From Streptomyces sp. V3I7 (lineage in GTDB: Bacteria > Actinomycetota > Actinomycetes > Streptomycetales > Streptomycetaceae), in contig NZ_JAUSZK010000001.1 in NCBI RefSeq assembly GCF_030817495.1, positions 5,559,001 to 5,623,000 on the forward strand: a DNA stretch of 64,000 nt. Direction: 5' to 3'. Shown here in pieces: positions 16,276-24,116 of this stretch. A program made the translations under genes and the position numbers. Position 1 is the stretch's first letter. The number at the start of each line of letters is the position of its first letter. Below the pieces are notes generated by a model. The model did no database searches and was not told the origin of the DNA. It saw nothing but the letters and a program-made list of their open reading frames with translations.

Positions 16276-16851
16276 GTGGACGAAGAGTTGCGGTCGCTCA
16301 CGGAGCGCTTACGGCAGGAGTCGCGCGGATCCGCGGCGTACGAGCACCTCGTCGCCACCGCGGACCACGAGGAACTCGCGGAGGCGCTCACCGCCGCCGG
16401 ACAGCCCTTGTGGGCCAGGGAGTTGGCCGCGTTCCGGCTCGGCACGGCGGGCGACCGGCGCGCCTTCGAGGCGCTCGTGCTGCTGCTCAACCACCGCGAC
16501 CCGCCGCGCTGCGCCTCCGCCGCCCAGGCCCTCGCCCGGCTCCGTGACCCGCGCACCGCCCGCGCGGCCGCCGCCCTGGCCACCAACGAACTGCGCGTCG
16601 CCCACGCCCTGCACCCGGTGCGCCTCCTCGTGGAACTGCGTGCTCCCGAGTCCGTGCCCGCGCTGATCACCACCCTGGAGCGGCGCCTGCGCCCGCACGA
16701 CCCCTACCGCCGGGTGGCCCTCGCCTGCGTGGACGGCCTCGGTGCGCTCGGTGACCCCAGTGCCCGCCGCGTCCTGAACGAGGCCCTGGCCCACCCGGCC
16801 CTCGCGGAGGCGGCCGTGCACGCACTGGCGCGCATCCCGAAGCAGCGGTGA
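16276..16851 (+). CDS. HEAT-repeat protein with a TTA codon
   Basis: A 191-residue all-helical protein made of HEAT-like repeats, for example FRLGTAGDRRAFEALVLLL, AQALARLRDPRTARAAAAL, VRLLVELRAPESVPALITTL and VDGLGALGDPSARRVLNEAL. Such proteins act as binding scaffolds; no enzymatic motif is seen. The start is GTG at 16276. Codon 12 (16309-16311) is TTA, the rarest leucine codon in Streptomyces, read only by the bldA tRNA. It is the only in-frame TTA I noticed in this window, so translation should depend on developmental state. The gene converges on a GNAT gene four bases after its stop. Confidence 0.88.
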   Translation: MDEELRSLTERLRQESRGSAAYEHLVATADHEELAEALTAAGQPLWARELAAFRLGTAGDRRAFEALVLLLNHRDPPRCASAAQALARLRDPRTARAAAALATNELRVAHALHPVRLLVELRAPESVPALITTLERRLRPHDPYRRVALACVDGLGALGDPSARRVLNEALAHPALAEAAVHALARIPKQR

Positions 16852-16855
16852 CCTC

Positions 16856-17386
16856 TCAGCGGACCGGCTCCCGCACGTACCGCACCTCGGGCACGGCCAC
16901 GCCGTCCACCTCGAAGGGCTCCTCGGCGCCGTCCGCGCCAAAGCCCGCCCGCTCGTAGAAGCGCCGGGCGCGCGTGTTGCCCTGAAGGACCCACAGGAAC
17001 ATCCGGGCGCGACCGGCGGCCGAGGCCTCCCGCACCGCCCGCTCCAGCAGCGCCCGGCCGACCCCGCCGCCGAGATGGGCGCGGTCGACGTAGAGCGCGT
17101 ACAACTCGGCGTCCGCGGTGCGCACTTCACCGTCCCGGTACGGCCCGTGCGCCGCCCAGCCGACGAGCGCGCCGTCCCGCTCGGCGACGAGGTTCACCAC
17201 GTCGCCCCTGCTGTCCCGGAACCAACTCCGCCGCCGCTCGGCGTCCGCCGCGACGTCGAGCGCGTCCAGGTAGGTCTGCGGCATGAGCCCGCGGTAGGCG
17301 CTCCGCCAGCCGGCGACGCGGATCTCGGCGACGCGGTCACAGTCGGCGGGGGTCATGGCACGGATATGCACGGGTGCGTCGTTCAT
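16856..17386 (-). CDS. GNAT-family N-acetyltransferase
   Basis: A 176-residue single-domain GNAT. The fold is seen in VHIRAMTPADCDRVAEIRVAGW, ALVGWAAHGPYR, ELYALYVDRAHLGGGVGRALL (acetyl-CoA pyrophosphate loop with the Q/RxxGxG/A-like GGGVGRAL) and WVLQGNTRARRFYERAGF. Family members transfer an acetyl group from acetyl-CoA to an amine; the acceptor is not predictable. Stop codons of this gene and the convergent HEAT gene are only four bases apart. Confidence 0.93.
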   Translation of the reverse strand: MNDAPVHIRAMTPADCDRVAEIRVAGWRSAYRGLMPQTYLDALDVAADAERRRSWFRDSRGDVVNLVAERDGALVGWAAHGPYRDGEVRTADAELYALYVDRAHLGGGVGRALLERAVREASAAGRARMFLWVLQGNTRARRFYERAGFGADGAEEPFEVDGVAVPEVRYVREPVR

Positions 17387-17426
17387 GGGCGCACCTTAGG
17401 GAGCGACCGGTCCCGAGGGCGCGTGA

Positions 17427-17825
17427 TTATCCGGCGACCACGGCGAGGGCCTCCACCTCCAGCAGGAACTCCGGACGTACCAGCGAGGCCACCTGGACGG
17501 CCGTGGCGGCCGGGAGGCGGTCGTCGGGTATGTGGGCGGCGCGGGCCGCGCGGACGGCCGGCATATGGGCCATGTCCGTGACGAAGTAGGTGAGTTTGAC
17601 GACGTCCGCGAAGCTCGCCCCGGCGGCCGCCAGGCACCGCCGCAGGTTCTCGAAGACCTGGCGGGCCTGCGCGGCCGGGTCGCCCTCGCCCACCAGCTCG
17701 CCGTCCTCGTCCAGGGCGAGCTGGCCGGAGACGGCGACGAAGCGGCCGGCGGCCGTGACGACGTGGCTGTACTGGGCGGCGGGTGCGACGCCGTCGGGGG
17801 CGGGGATCCTGGTCGGTTCGCTCAT
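17427..17825 (-). CDS. RidA family protein
   Basis: A 132-residue RidA/YjgF/UK114 protein. Seen are YSHVVTAAGRFVAVSGQLAL, QARQVFENLRRCLAAAGASF, VVKLTYFVTDM and the C-terminal VEALAVV strand. Classical RidA enzymes carry a conserved arginine in the segment after the ligand loop that binds the enamine substrate; here the corresponding stretch reads AATAVQVASLVRPEFLLEVEA, keeping an Arg. The family detoxifies reactive enamine or imine intermediates from PLP enzymes. It lies 40 bases upstream of the GNAT gene on the same strand and may share its transcript. Confidence 0.92.
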   Translation of the reverse strand: MSEPTRIPAPDGVAPAAQYSHVVTAAGRFVAVSGQLALDEDGELVGEGDPAAQARQVFENLRRCLAAAGASFADVVKLTYFVTDMAHMPAVRAARAAHIPDDRLPAATAVQVASLVRPEFLLEVEALAVVAG

Positions 17826-17912
17826 GGGGCCATGGTGGACCAGGGGTCTGACAATGCCCCCGACGGCCGTCAGCGGGCTCAGCGGCCAGGCTCGGTCGGT
17901 GCTCAGTCGTCC

Positions 17913-19514
17913 TCAGCCTCGGAAGCCGAGCAGGCCGTGCAGGGTCGAGCCGCGGGACGACGACGCGTCCGGCAGCGCCTTCGTGTTCAGGGGCTTGGGG
18001 TCGGGCGTCTTCTTGCACACCGCGTCGACCTCGCCGCCACTGCGGGGCACCGTACCGTCGGTCAGATACGTGGCCAGGTGCTTGTCGAGGCAGTTGTTGC
18101 CGCTCAGCGTGATGCCGTGGTTGCCGCCGCCCTGCTCGACCACCAGGCTGGAGCCGCGCAGCAGACGGTGGACCGTCGCACCGCCCTGGTACGGGGTGGC
18201 CGCGTCGTCCGTCGCCTGGAACAGCAGCACCGGCGGCAGCGCGCTGTTGGCGACGTCCACCGGCTTGAGCATGCTCACCGGCCAGAAGGCACACGGGGCG
18301 TTGTACCAGGCGTTGTTCCAGGTCATGAACGGCGCCGTCTCGTGCACCGCCCAGGTGTCCTTGTCCCACTGGCGCCAGTCACGCGGCCAGGATGCGTCGC
18401 GGCACTGCACCGAGGTGTAGACGCTGTAGCCGTTGTCGCCCTCGGGGTCGACGGCGGCCAACTTCTCGTACGCGTCGACCAGCGCGTCGGACTTCCTGCC
18501 GTGGACGTACGACGCGAACGCGTCGGCGAGCGAGGGCCAGTAGCCGTCGTAGTAGCCGCCGGGCATGAACGTGTCCTCCAGCTCGGAGGGGCCGACCTTG
18601 CCGCCCGCCGGCTTCTCGGCGAGGGCCGCCCGCATGGCGTACCAGCGGGCCTCGACCTTCTTCGGGTCGGTGCCCAGCTTGTACGTCCCGTCGTGCCGCG
18701 CGATCCACGCCATCAGGGCGCGGTGGCGGTCGTTGAACGCCCGGTCCTGCGCGAGGTTGTCCTCGTACCAGACGCCGGTCGGGTCGACGACGGAGTCCAG
18801 GACCAGGCGGTGGACCCGCTCCGGGAAAAGCTTGGCGTAGACCGCGCCGAGATAGGTGCCGTAGGAGTAGCCGAAGTAACTGAGCCGCCGTGCGCCGAGG
18901 GCCCGGCGGATCGCGTCCATGTCCCGGACGGCGCTGAGGGTGCCCATGTACCGCAGCACGCCCGGGTACTTCTTGCCGCAGGCGGCGGCGAACGCCTTCG
19001 CGCGCGCGAGGCCGGCGTTCTCGAGCTCCGCCGTGCCCGGCACGGAGTCCGGACGCACCGGGTCGAAGTGGCCCGGCTCGCAGTCCAGCGCGGGGGTACT
19101 CTTTCCGACGCCGCGCGGGTCGAAGCCGACGACGTCGTACTGGGCGGCGACGGCCTTGGGCAGCGCGGAGGCGACGAACCCGGCGAGCGTGCGTCCGCTG
19201 CCGCCCGGTCCGCCGGGGTTGACCAGGAGCGGGCCCTGCGACGTCCGGGCGGTGTGCGGGACGCGGGTCAGGGCGAGCGTGATCTGCTTGCCGCGTGGGT
19301 TCATGTGGTCGAGTGGCACCCGCAGCGACGCGCACTGGAGCGTCGGGTAGTCGGTCGTGCCGCACTTCTTCCAGCTGGGCCCGGTCGTCCGGGTCGTACG
19401 GTCCGGTAGAACGGACGGCGCGTGGTGCCGGGTGCTCGCGTCGGCGGGGACGGCCGTGAACGATCCGGCCAGGACGACGGCGGCGCCGCACAGCACGGCT
19501 GCGCGTGTTCCCAT
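17913..19514 (-). CDS. secreted alpha/beta-hydrolase, tripeptidyl aminopeptidase-like (S33)
   Basis: A 533-residue exported hydrolase. The N-terminal MGTRAAVLCGAAVVLAGSF and AVPADA form a signal peptide. The catalytic domain includes LLVNPGGPGGSG (oxyanion loop), YDVVGFDPRGVGKS, the nucleophile elbow FGYSYGTYLGAVYA, the acid in LLFQATDDAATPYQG and the histidine in GGGNHGI. This matches the Slp/Tap mycelial peptidases of Streptomyces that remove N-terminal tripeptides outside the cell. The ATG at 19514 has GGGAGGA upstream and puts the signal peptide at the N-terminus; an in-frame ATG at 19541 lacks a ribosome site. Four Cys pairs in the cap domain suggest disulfides. Confidence 0.94.
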   Translation of the reverse strand: MGTRAAVLCGAAVVLAGSFTAVPADASTRHHAPSVLPDRTTRTTGPSWKKCGTTDYPTLQCASLRVPLDHMNPRGKQITLALTRVPHTARTSQGPLLVNPGGPGGSGRTLAGFVASALPKAVAAQYDVVGFDPRGVGKSTPALDCEPGHFDPVRPDSVPGTAELENAGLARAKAFAAACGKKYPGVLRYMGTLSAVRDMDAIRRALGARRLSYFGYSYGTYLGAVYAKLFPERVHRLVLDSVVDPTGVWYEDNLAQDRAFNDRHRALMAWIARHDGTYKLGTDPKKVEARWYAMRAALAEKPAGGKVGPSELEDTFMPGGYYDGYWPSLADAFASYVHGRKSDALVDAYEKLAAVDPEGDNGYSVYTSVQCRDASWPRDWRQWDKDTWAVHETAPFMTWNNAWYNAPCAFWPVSMLKPVDVANSALPPVLLFQATDDAATPYQGGATVHRLLRGSSLVVEQGGGNHGITLSGNNCLDKHLATYLTDGTVPRSGGEVDAVCKKTPDPKPLNTKALPDASSSRGSTLHGLLGFRG

Positions 19515-19650
19515 GGGTCCTCCCAGGGACGGAGGGGACATGGACCGCGTGAGTCACGGTCCTCGCCGCATCGTCCCGAAGAGAACGTCCGGAAGAACCC
19601 GTTCTGGCAATACTTGACCCAATCGGGTCGAGTGATGCCCTCGAACGCTC

Positions 19651-20736
19651 TCAGATCAGCGTGAGTTGGGTCGGCTCGCCGACGGCGGGGTCCGCTGCCG
19701 GGCGCTGCGGCTCGGGCGGGCGGATCCGGCGGTGCGCGGCCGCGCGCGTGGGGCCGATGCCGTACTCCCGGGCCAGGTCGTGTACCTGACGGGTGATCCG
19801 GCGCTGGTACCACTTCGGCGCGTAGGCGCCCTCCGCGTACAGCCGCTCGTAACGGCGGACGAGATACGGGTGGTGCTGGGCGAGCCAGGCCATGAACCAC
19901 TCGCGGGCGCCGGGCCGCAGGTGCAGCACCAGCGGGGTGACGGAGGTCGCCCCGGCGGCCGCGATGGCGCGCACGGTGGCCCGCAGCTGGGCCGGGTCGT
20001 CGCCCAGGAAGGGGATCACCGGTGCCATCAGCACCCCGCAGCCGATGCCGTGCTCGGCGAGCGTCCGTACGACTTCCAGGCGTCGCTCGGGCGCGGGCGT
20101 GCCCGGCTCGACGGTGCGCCACAGGTCCGGGTCGGTGAAGCCCACCGACATCGAGACGGCCACGTCCGTGACCTCGGCGGCCCGCTTCAGCAGGTCGAGG
20201 TCGCGCAGGATCAGCGTGCCCTTGGTCAGGATCGAGAACGGGTTCGCGTGGTCGGTCAGGGCGGAGATGATCCCCGGCATCAGGCAGTAGCGGCCCTCGG
20301 CGCGCTGGTAGCAGTCGACGTTCGTGCCCATCGCCACGTGCTCGCCCTGCCAGCGGCGGGAGCCGAGCTGGCGCCGCAGTACCTCGGGCGCGTTCACCTT
20401 GACCACGATCTGGGTGTCGAAGCCGATTCCGGTGTCGAGGTCCAGATAGCTGTGCGTCTTGCGGGCGAAGCAGTACACGCACGCGTGCGTGCAGCCCCGG
20501 TAGGGGTTGACCGTCCACTCGAACGGCATGCGCGAGGCGCCCGGCACCCGGTTCAGGATCGAGCGCGCCCGGATCTCGTGGAAGGTGATCCCGCGGAACT
20601 CGGGCGTGTCGAACGTACGGGTGGTCACCGCGTCCGCGCCGAAGAGCGCGCCGTCGGCCCGGCTGTGCCCGCCGGGCTCCTGTGTCCCGTGTTCCGGCTC
20701 GCCCTCGGGTTCCACTGTGAGGTTCTGCCAGCGCAT
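19651..20736 (-). CDS. Rv2578c-family radical SAM protein
   Basis: A 361-residue radical SAM enzyme. The iron-sulfur motif is CTHACVYC (CxxxCxxC), preceded by FEWTVNPYRGC, and followed by the family's characteristic spacing ending LRPGAREWFMAWL. The Rv2578c group is related to spore photoproduct lyase-like and intein-containing actinobacterial radical SAM proteins; its reaction is unknown. The ATG at 20736 has GAGGAGG at good distance. The long in-frame extension upstream to 21363 is antisense to the SRPBCC gene and is not real. Confidence 0.92.
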   Translation of the reverse strand: MRWQNLTVEPEGEPEHGTQEPGGHSRADGALFGADAVTTRTFDTPEFRGITFHEIRARSILNRVPGASRMPFEWTVNPYRGCTHACVYCFARKTHSYLDLDTGIGFDTQIVVKVNAPEVLRRQLGSRRWQGEHVAMGTNVDCYQRAEGRYCLMPGIISALTDHANPFSILTKGTLILRDLDLLKRAAEVTDVAVSMSVGFTDPDLWRTVEPGTPAPERRLEVVRTLAEHGIGCGVLMAPVIPFLGDDPAQLRATVRAIAAAGATSVTPLVLHLRPGAREWFMAWLAQHHPYLVRRYERLYAEGAYAPKWYQRRITRQVHDLAREYGIGPTRAAAHRRIRPPEPQRPAADPAVGEPTQLTLI

Positions 20737-20907
20737 TACGCCTCCTCGGTAGCGCCGTCCTCCGAGAATAGAACATTCGTTCGCATGATCGTGCAAGGCG
20801 GTTTCCGAGTGCGTTTCCGATCGCTTGCGGTACCCCGATTTGGGGGGTCGGGGACCAGGGTGGTTGGCTTGGTCCCATCCCGAGAACTCAGGTCCTGGAG
20901 GAATGCA

Positions 20908-21351
20908 ATGGCGCAGGTCGAGGCCACTACGGAGCGGGTCGTCGCGGCGGACGCGGACACCGTGTTCGACGCTCTGGCCGACTACAGCGGCACGCGCGCG
21001 AAGCTGCTGCCCGAGCACTTCAGCGAGTACGAGGTGCGCGAGGGTGGCGACGGCGAGGGCACCCTCGTCCACTGGAAGCTCCAGGCCACCAGCAAGCGGG
21101 TGCGCGACTGCCTGCTCGAGGTCAGCGAGCCGACCGACGGCGAGCTGATCGAGAAGGACCGCAACTCCACCATGGTCACCACCTGGCGTGTGACCCCGGC
21201 GGGCGAGGGCAAGTCCCGCGTCACCGTGACCACCACCTGGAAGGGCGCCGGCGGTATCGGCGGCTTCTTCGAGCGGACCTTCGCCCCCAAGGGTCTCGGC
21301 CGGATCTACGACGCGGTGCTCGCCCGGCTCGCCGTCGAGGTCGAGAAGTAG
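20908..21351 (+). CDS. SRPBCC family (START-like) protein
   Basis: A 147-residue helix-grip protein: MAQVEATTERVVAADADTVF at the N-terminus, FDALADYSGTRAKLLPEHF, a central beta sheet, and a long C-terminal helix FFERTFAPKGLGRIYDAVL. The fold binds hydrophobic small molecules or lipids; no catalytic residues are evident. The ATG at 20908 has TGGAGGA upstream. It diverges from the radical SAM gene. Confidence 0.9.
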   Translation: MAQVEATTERVVAADADTVFDALADYSGTRAKLLPEHFSEYEVREGGDGEGTLVHWKLQATSKRVRDCLLEVSEPTDGELIEKDRNSTMVTTWRVTPAGEGKSRVTVTTTWKGAGGIGGFFERTFAPKGLGRIYDAVLARLAVEVEK

Positions 21352-21467
21352 CCCCACGTTCAACCGGCAGGCGGCAAAGGCACGTTGGCCCTCTCACCGG
21401 TTCGAGTGGATCTCCGTGCGCCCCGGCATGACGCCGTAACTCGTCGCGCTTGTTCGTAGTTGTCGAC

Positions 21468-21486
21468 TTACGCGGGATTTACGCGG
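21468..21486 (+). promoter_or_regulatory. TTACGCGG direct repeat, one helical turn apart
   Basis: TTACGCGG occurs at 21468-21475 and again at 21479-21486, an 11-base period, 35 bases before the GTG of the MFS gene. Direct repeats on one face of the helix are typical of dimeric regulators; function unproven. Confidence 0.35.
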
Positions 21487-21520
21487 ACATCATGCGACAG
21501 CGCGGCGAGGGGAGCGGCAG

Positions 21521-23920
21521 GTGGGCGGGATCACCCTGGTGAAGGACGCGCCGGACACGGTGGCGCCGGTGGCCGTCGAGCCGCCGGCGCCCGCCCCGCC
21601 CTCCGGCCCCGCCGCCGAACTCGGCCCGCGCCGCATCCGGTTGGTCTTCTGCGGGCTGATGCTCGCCCTGCTCCTCGCCGCCCTGGAGCAGATGATCGTC
21701 GCCACCGCCCTGCCGAAGGTCGTCGGCGAGCTGCACGGCCTGGACAAGATGTCCTGGGCCATCACGGCGTACCTGCTCACCGCCACCGTGGGCCTGCCGC
21801 TGTACGGCAAGCTCGGCGACCTCCTCGGCCGCAAGGGCGTCTTCCAGTTCGCGATCGTCGTCTTCGTCATCGGCTCCGCGCTCGCCGGACGGGCGCAGAC
21901 CATGGACCAGTTGATCGCCTTCCGCGCGGTCCAGGGTGTCGGCGCGGGCGGCCTCGTGATCGGCGTGCAGGCGATCATCGCGGACCTCGTGCCGCCCCGG
22001 CAGCGCGGCCGCTTCATGGGCCTGATCGGCGCCGCCTTCGGCCTCGCCTCCGTCGCCGGCCCCCTCCTCGGCGGCTACTTCACCGACCACCTCTCCTGGC
22101 GCTGGTGCTTCTACATCAACGTGCCCTTCGGCCTGTTCACCCTCGCCGTCGTCAGCGCCGTCCTCAAACTCCCCAAGCCGCGGGTGCGGCCCCGCTTCGA
22201 CGTCCTCGGGGCGCTGTTGCTCGCCGCCGCCTCCACCTGCCTTGTCCTGCTGACCAGTTGGGACGGCACCGAGTACGCCTGGGGCTCGCGCGAGATCCTC
22301 GGGCTCGGCGCGGGCGCGGCCGCGGCGGCCCTCCTCTTCGTCCTCGTCGAGCACCACGCGGTCGAACCCCTCATCCCGCTGCGGCTGTTCAGGGACTCCG
22401 TCTTCAACGTCAGCGGCCTGGTAGGGCTCGTCATCGGCGTCGCCCTGTTCGGCGCCGCCAGTTATCTGCCGACCTTCCTGCAGATGGTCGACGGGGCCAC
22501 CGCCACCGAGTCCGGCCTGCTGATGCTGCCCATGATGGGCGGGATCGTCGGTGCCTCCATCGTCTCGGGGCAGCTCATCAGCCGCACCGGCCGCTACAAG
22601 GCGTACCCGGTGCTCGGGGGCGCCCTCTCCGCGACCGGGATGTGGCTGCTGTCCCGGCTGGAGACCGACACGCCCCGGCTGCACTACAGCATCTGGATGG
22701 CCGTCCTCGGCGCCGGCATCGGCCTGGTCATGCCCGTACTCATCCTCGCCGTGCAGAACTCCGTGCGCCCGGCCGACCTCGGCACCGCCACCAGCGCCAA
22801 CAACTACTTCCGGCAGATCGGCGGCAGCGTCGGCGCCGCCGTCTTCGGCACGCTGTTCGCGAACCGGCTCACCGACGCCCTGCGCGAACGCATCCCCGCG
22901 CGCGAGGGCGCCCGGCTCCCCGACCCCGAGTCGCTCACCCCGCAGCTCGTCCACGCGCTGCCCCCGGCGCTGCGCGACGCCTACATCCGCGCCTACGCCG
23001 ACGCGATGCCCCGGATCTTCCTCTACCTCGTCCCGGTGCTCGTCCTCGGCCTGCTCATCGCCTTCTTCCTCAAGGAGAAACCGCTGGTGTCCCACAACGC
23101 CGCCGAAACCGAGCCCGCGCACCTCAACTCCACGATCCCGCACGCCCGTTCGTCCCACGCCGCCGGAATCCCCGTGTGCGGCACGGTGCAGCACCCCGAC
23201 GGAACCGTGGTCCCGCGCGCGGCGCTCACCCTCATCGACGTGGCCGGACAGCAGATCGGGCGGGGCGCGAGCGGCGAGGACGGCCGGTACGCCCTGGCCA
23301 CGCCCGGCTCGGGGGCGTACGTGCTGATCGCGGCCGCCGGTGGCCACCAGCCGCAGGCCGTCTCCGTGACCGTCGGCGAGCGCCCCGTCGAGCTCGACGT
23401 CGTCCTCGGGGGCGCCGGTCGCCTCGCGGGCACCGTCCTGACCGCGGACGGCAGCCCGGTACGGGACGCCGCGGTCACCCTCACCAACGTGCACGGCGAG
23501 GTCGTCGCCACCACGCGCAGCGGGCGCGAGGGCGGCTACGTCATCACCGAGCTGGTCGCGGGCGAGTACACCCTCGCCGCCAGCGCGCCCGCCTTCCGCC
23601 CCGCCGCGCTGCCCGTCACCGTGCAGGCGGCCCGCGAGACCCGCCAGGACGTCGAACTCGCGGGCGGCGCCGTCCTGAAGGGCACCGTCCGGGCCGGCGG
23701 CGGCCGCCCTGTCGAGGACGCGCGCGTGACCCTCCTCGACGCCGCAGGGAACGTGGTCGACACCCTCACCACCGGGGCCGACGGAACGTTCCGGTTCGTG
23801 GACCTGTCCTCGGGCGAGTACACCGTCATCGCGGCCGGGTACCCGCCCGTCGCCACCGTCCTCCAGGTCGCGGGCGGCGGGCGCACCGAGCGGGACCTCC
23901 AGCTCGGACACGAGGACTGA
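21521..23920 (+). CDS. MFS drug-type exporter fused to three carboxypeptidase-regulatory-like domains
   Basis: A 799-residue fusion. Residues about 35-525 form a 14-helix DHA2-type (EmrB/QacA) transporter with LAALEQMIVATALPKVVGEL, GKLGDLLGRKGVF (motif A) and GAGIGLVMPVLILAVQNSV. The last 270 residues hold three successive beta-sandwich repeats of the carboxypeptidase D regulatory/Cna-B type, starting VCGTVQHPDGTVVPRAALTL, LAGTVLTADGSPVRDAAVTL and LKGTVRAGGGRPVEDARVTL, each followed by DGRY/GGYVI/DGTFRF and a YTL/YTV strand. Such domains are usually extracellular stalks; here they follow the last helix. The start is GTG at 21521 with GGAG upstream. Stop-containing repeats follow the gene. Confidence 0.94.
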   Translation: MGGITLVKDAPDTVAPVAVEPPAPAPPSGPAAELGPRRIRLVFCGLMLALLLAALEQMIVATALPKVVGELHGLDKMSWAITAYLLTATVGLPLYGKLGDLLGRKGVFQFAIVVFVIGSALAGRAQTMDQLIAFRAVQGVGAGGLVIGVQAIIADLVPPRQRGRFMGLIGAAFGLASVAGPLLGGYFTDHLSWRWCFYINVPFGLFTLAVVSAVLKLPKPRVRPRFDVLGALLLAAASTCLVLLTSWDGTEYAWGSREILGLGAGAAAAALLFVLVEHHAVEPLIPLRLFRDSVFNVSGLVGLVIGVALFGAASYLPTFLQMVDGATATESGLLMLPMMGGIVGASIVSGQLISRTGRYKAYPVLGGALSATGMWLLSRLETDTPRLHYSIWMAVLGAGIGLVMPVLILAVQNSVRPADLGTATSANNYFRQIGGSVGAAVFGTLFANRLTDALRERIPAREGARLPDPESLTPQLVHALPPALRDAYIRAYADAMPRIFLYLVPVLVLGLLIAFFLKEKPLVSHNAAETEPAHLNSTIPHARSSHAAGIPVCGTVQHPDGTVVPRAALTLIDVAGQQIGRGASGEDGRYALATPGSGAYVLIAAAGGHQPQAVSVTVGERPVELDVVLGGAGRLAGTVLTADGSPVRDAAVTLTNVHGEVVATTRSGREGGYVITELVAGEYTLAASAPAFRPAALPVTVQAARETRQDVELAGGAVLKGTVRAGGGRPVEDARVTLLDAAGNVVDTLTTGADGTFRFVDLSSGEYTVIAAGYPPVATVLQVAGGGRTERDLQLGHED

Positions 23921-23962
23921 CAGCTCGGACACGAGGACTGACAGCTCGGACACCCGGACCGA
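23900..23962. repeat. 21-bp tandem repeat of the MFS gene's 3' end
   Basis: The last seven codons including TGA (CAGCTCGGACACGAGGACTGA-type unit, 23900-23920) are repeated exactly at 23921-23941 and once more with changes at 23942-23962, where the stop becomes CGA. The gene therefore ends in two in-frame stops 21 bases apart. Confidence 0.93.
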
Positions 23963-24116
23963 CGGTCCGTCCCAGGTCCGGCGTCGATTCCCTGTACGCG
24001 GAAACGATCCGGGGAGATCAATTCCAGAATTGGCACACATCTCAACCGGCCGCCGCCGTACGGTAGTCACGGTGGCACAGATCATCGCGGAGCCGTGGGG
24101 AGAGAGGGCCGGGACC

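Noticed and set aside
20737..21363. N-terminal extension of the radical SAM protein
   Set aside because: It is antisense to the SRPBCC gene; a strong ribosome site precedes the ATG at 20736.
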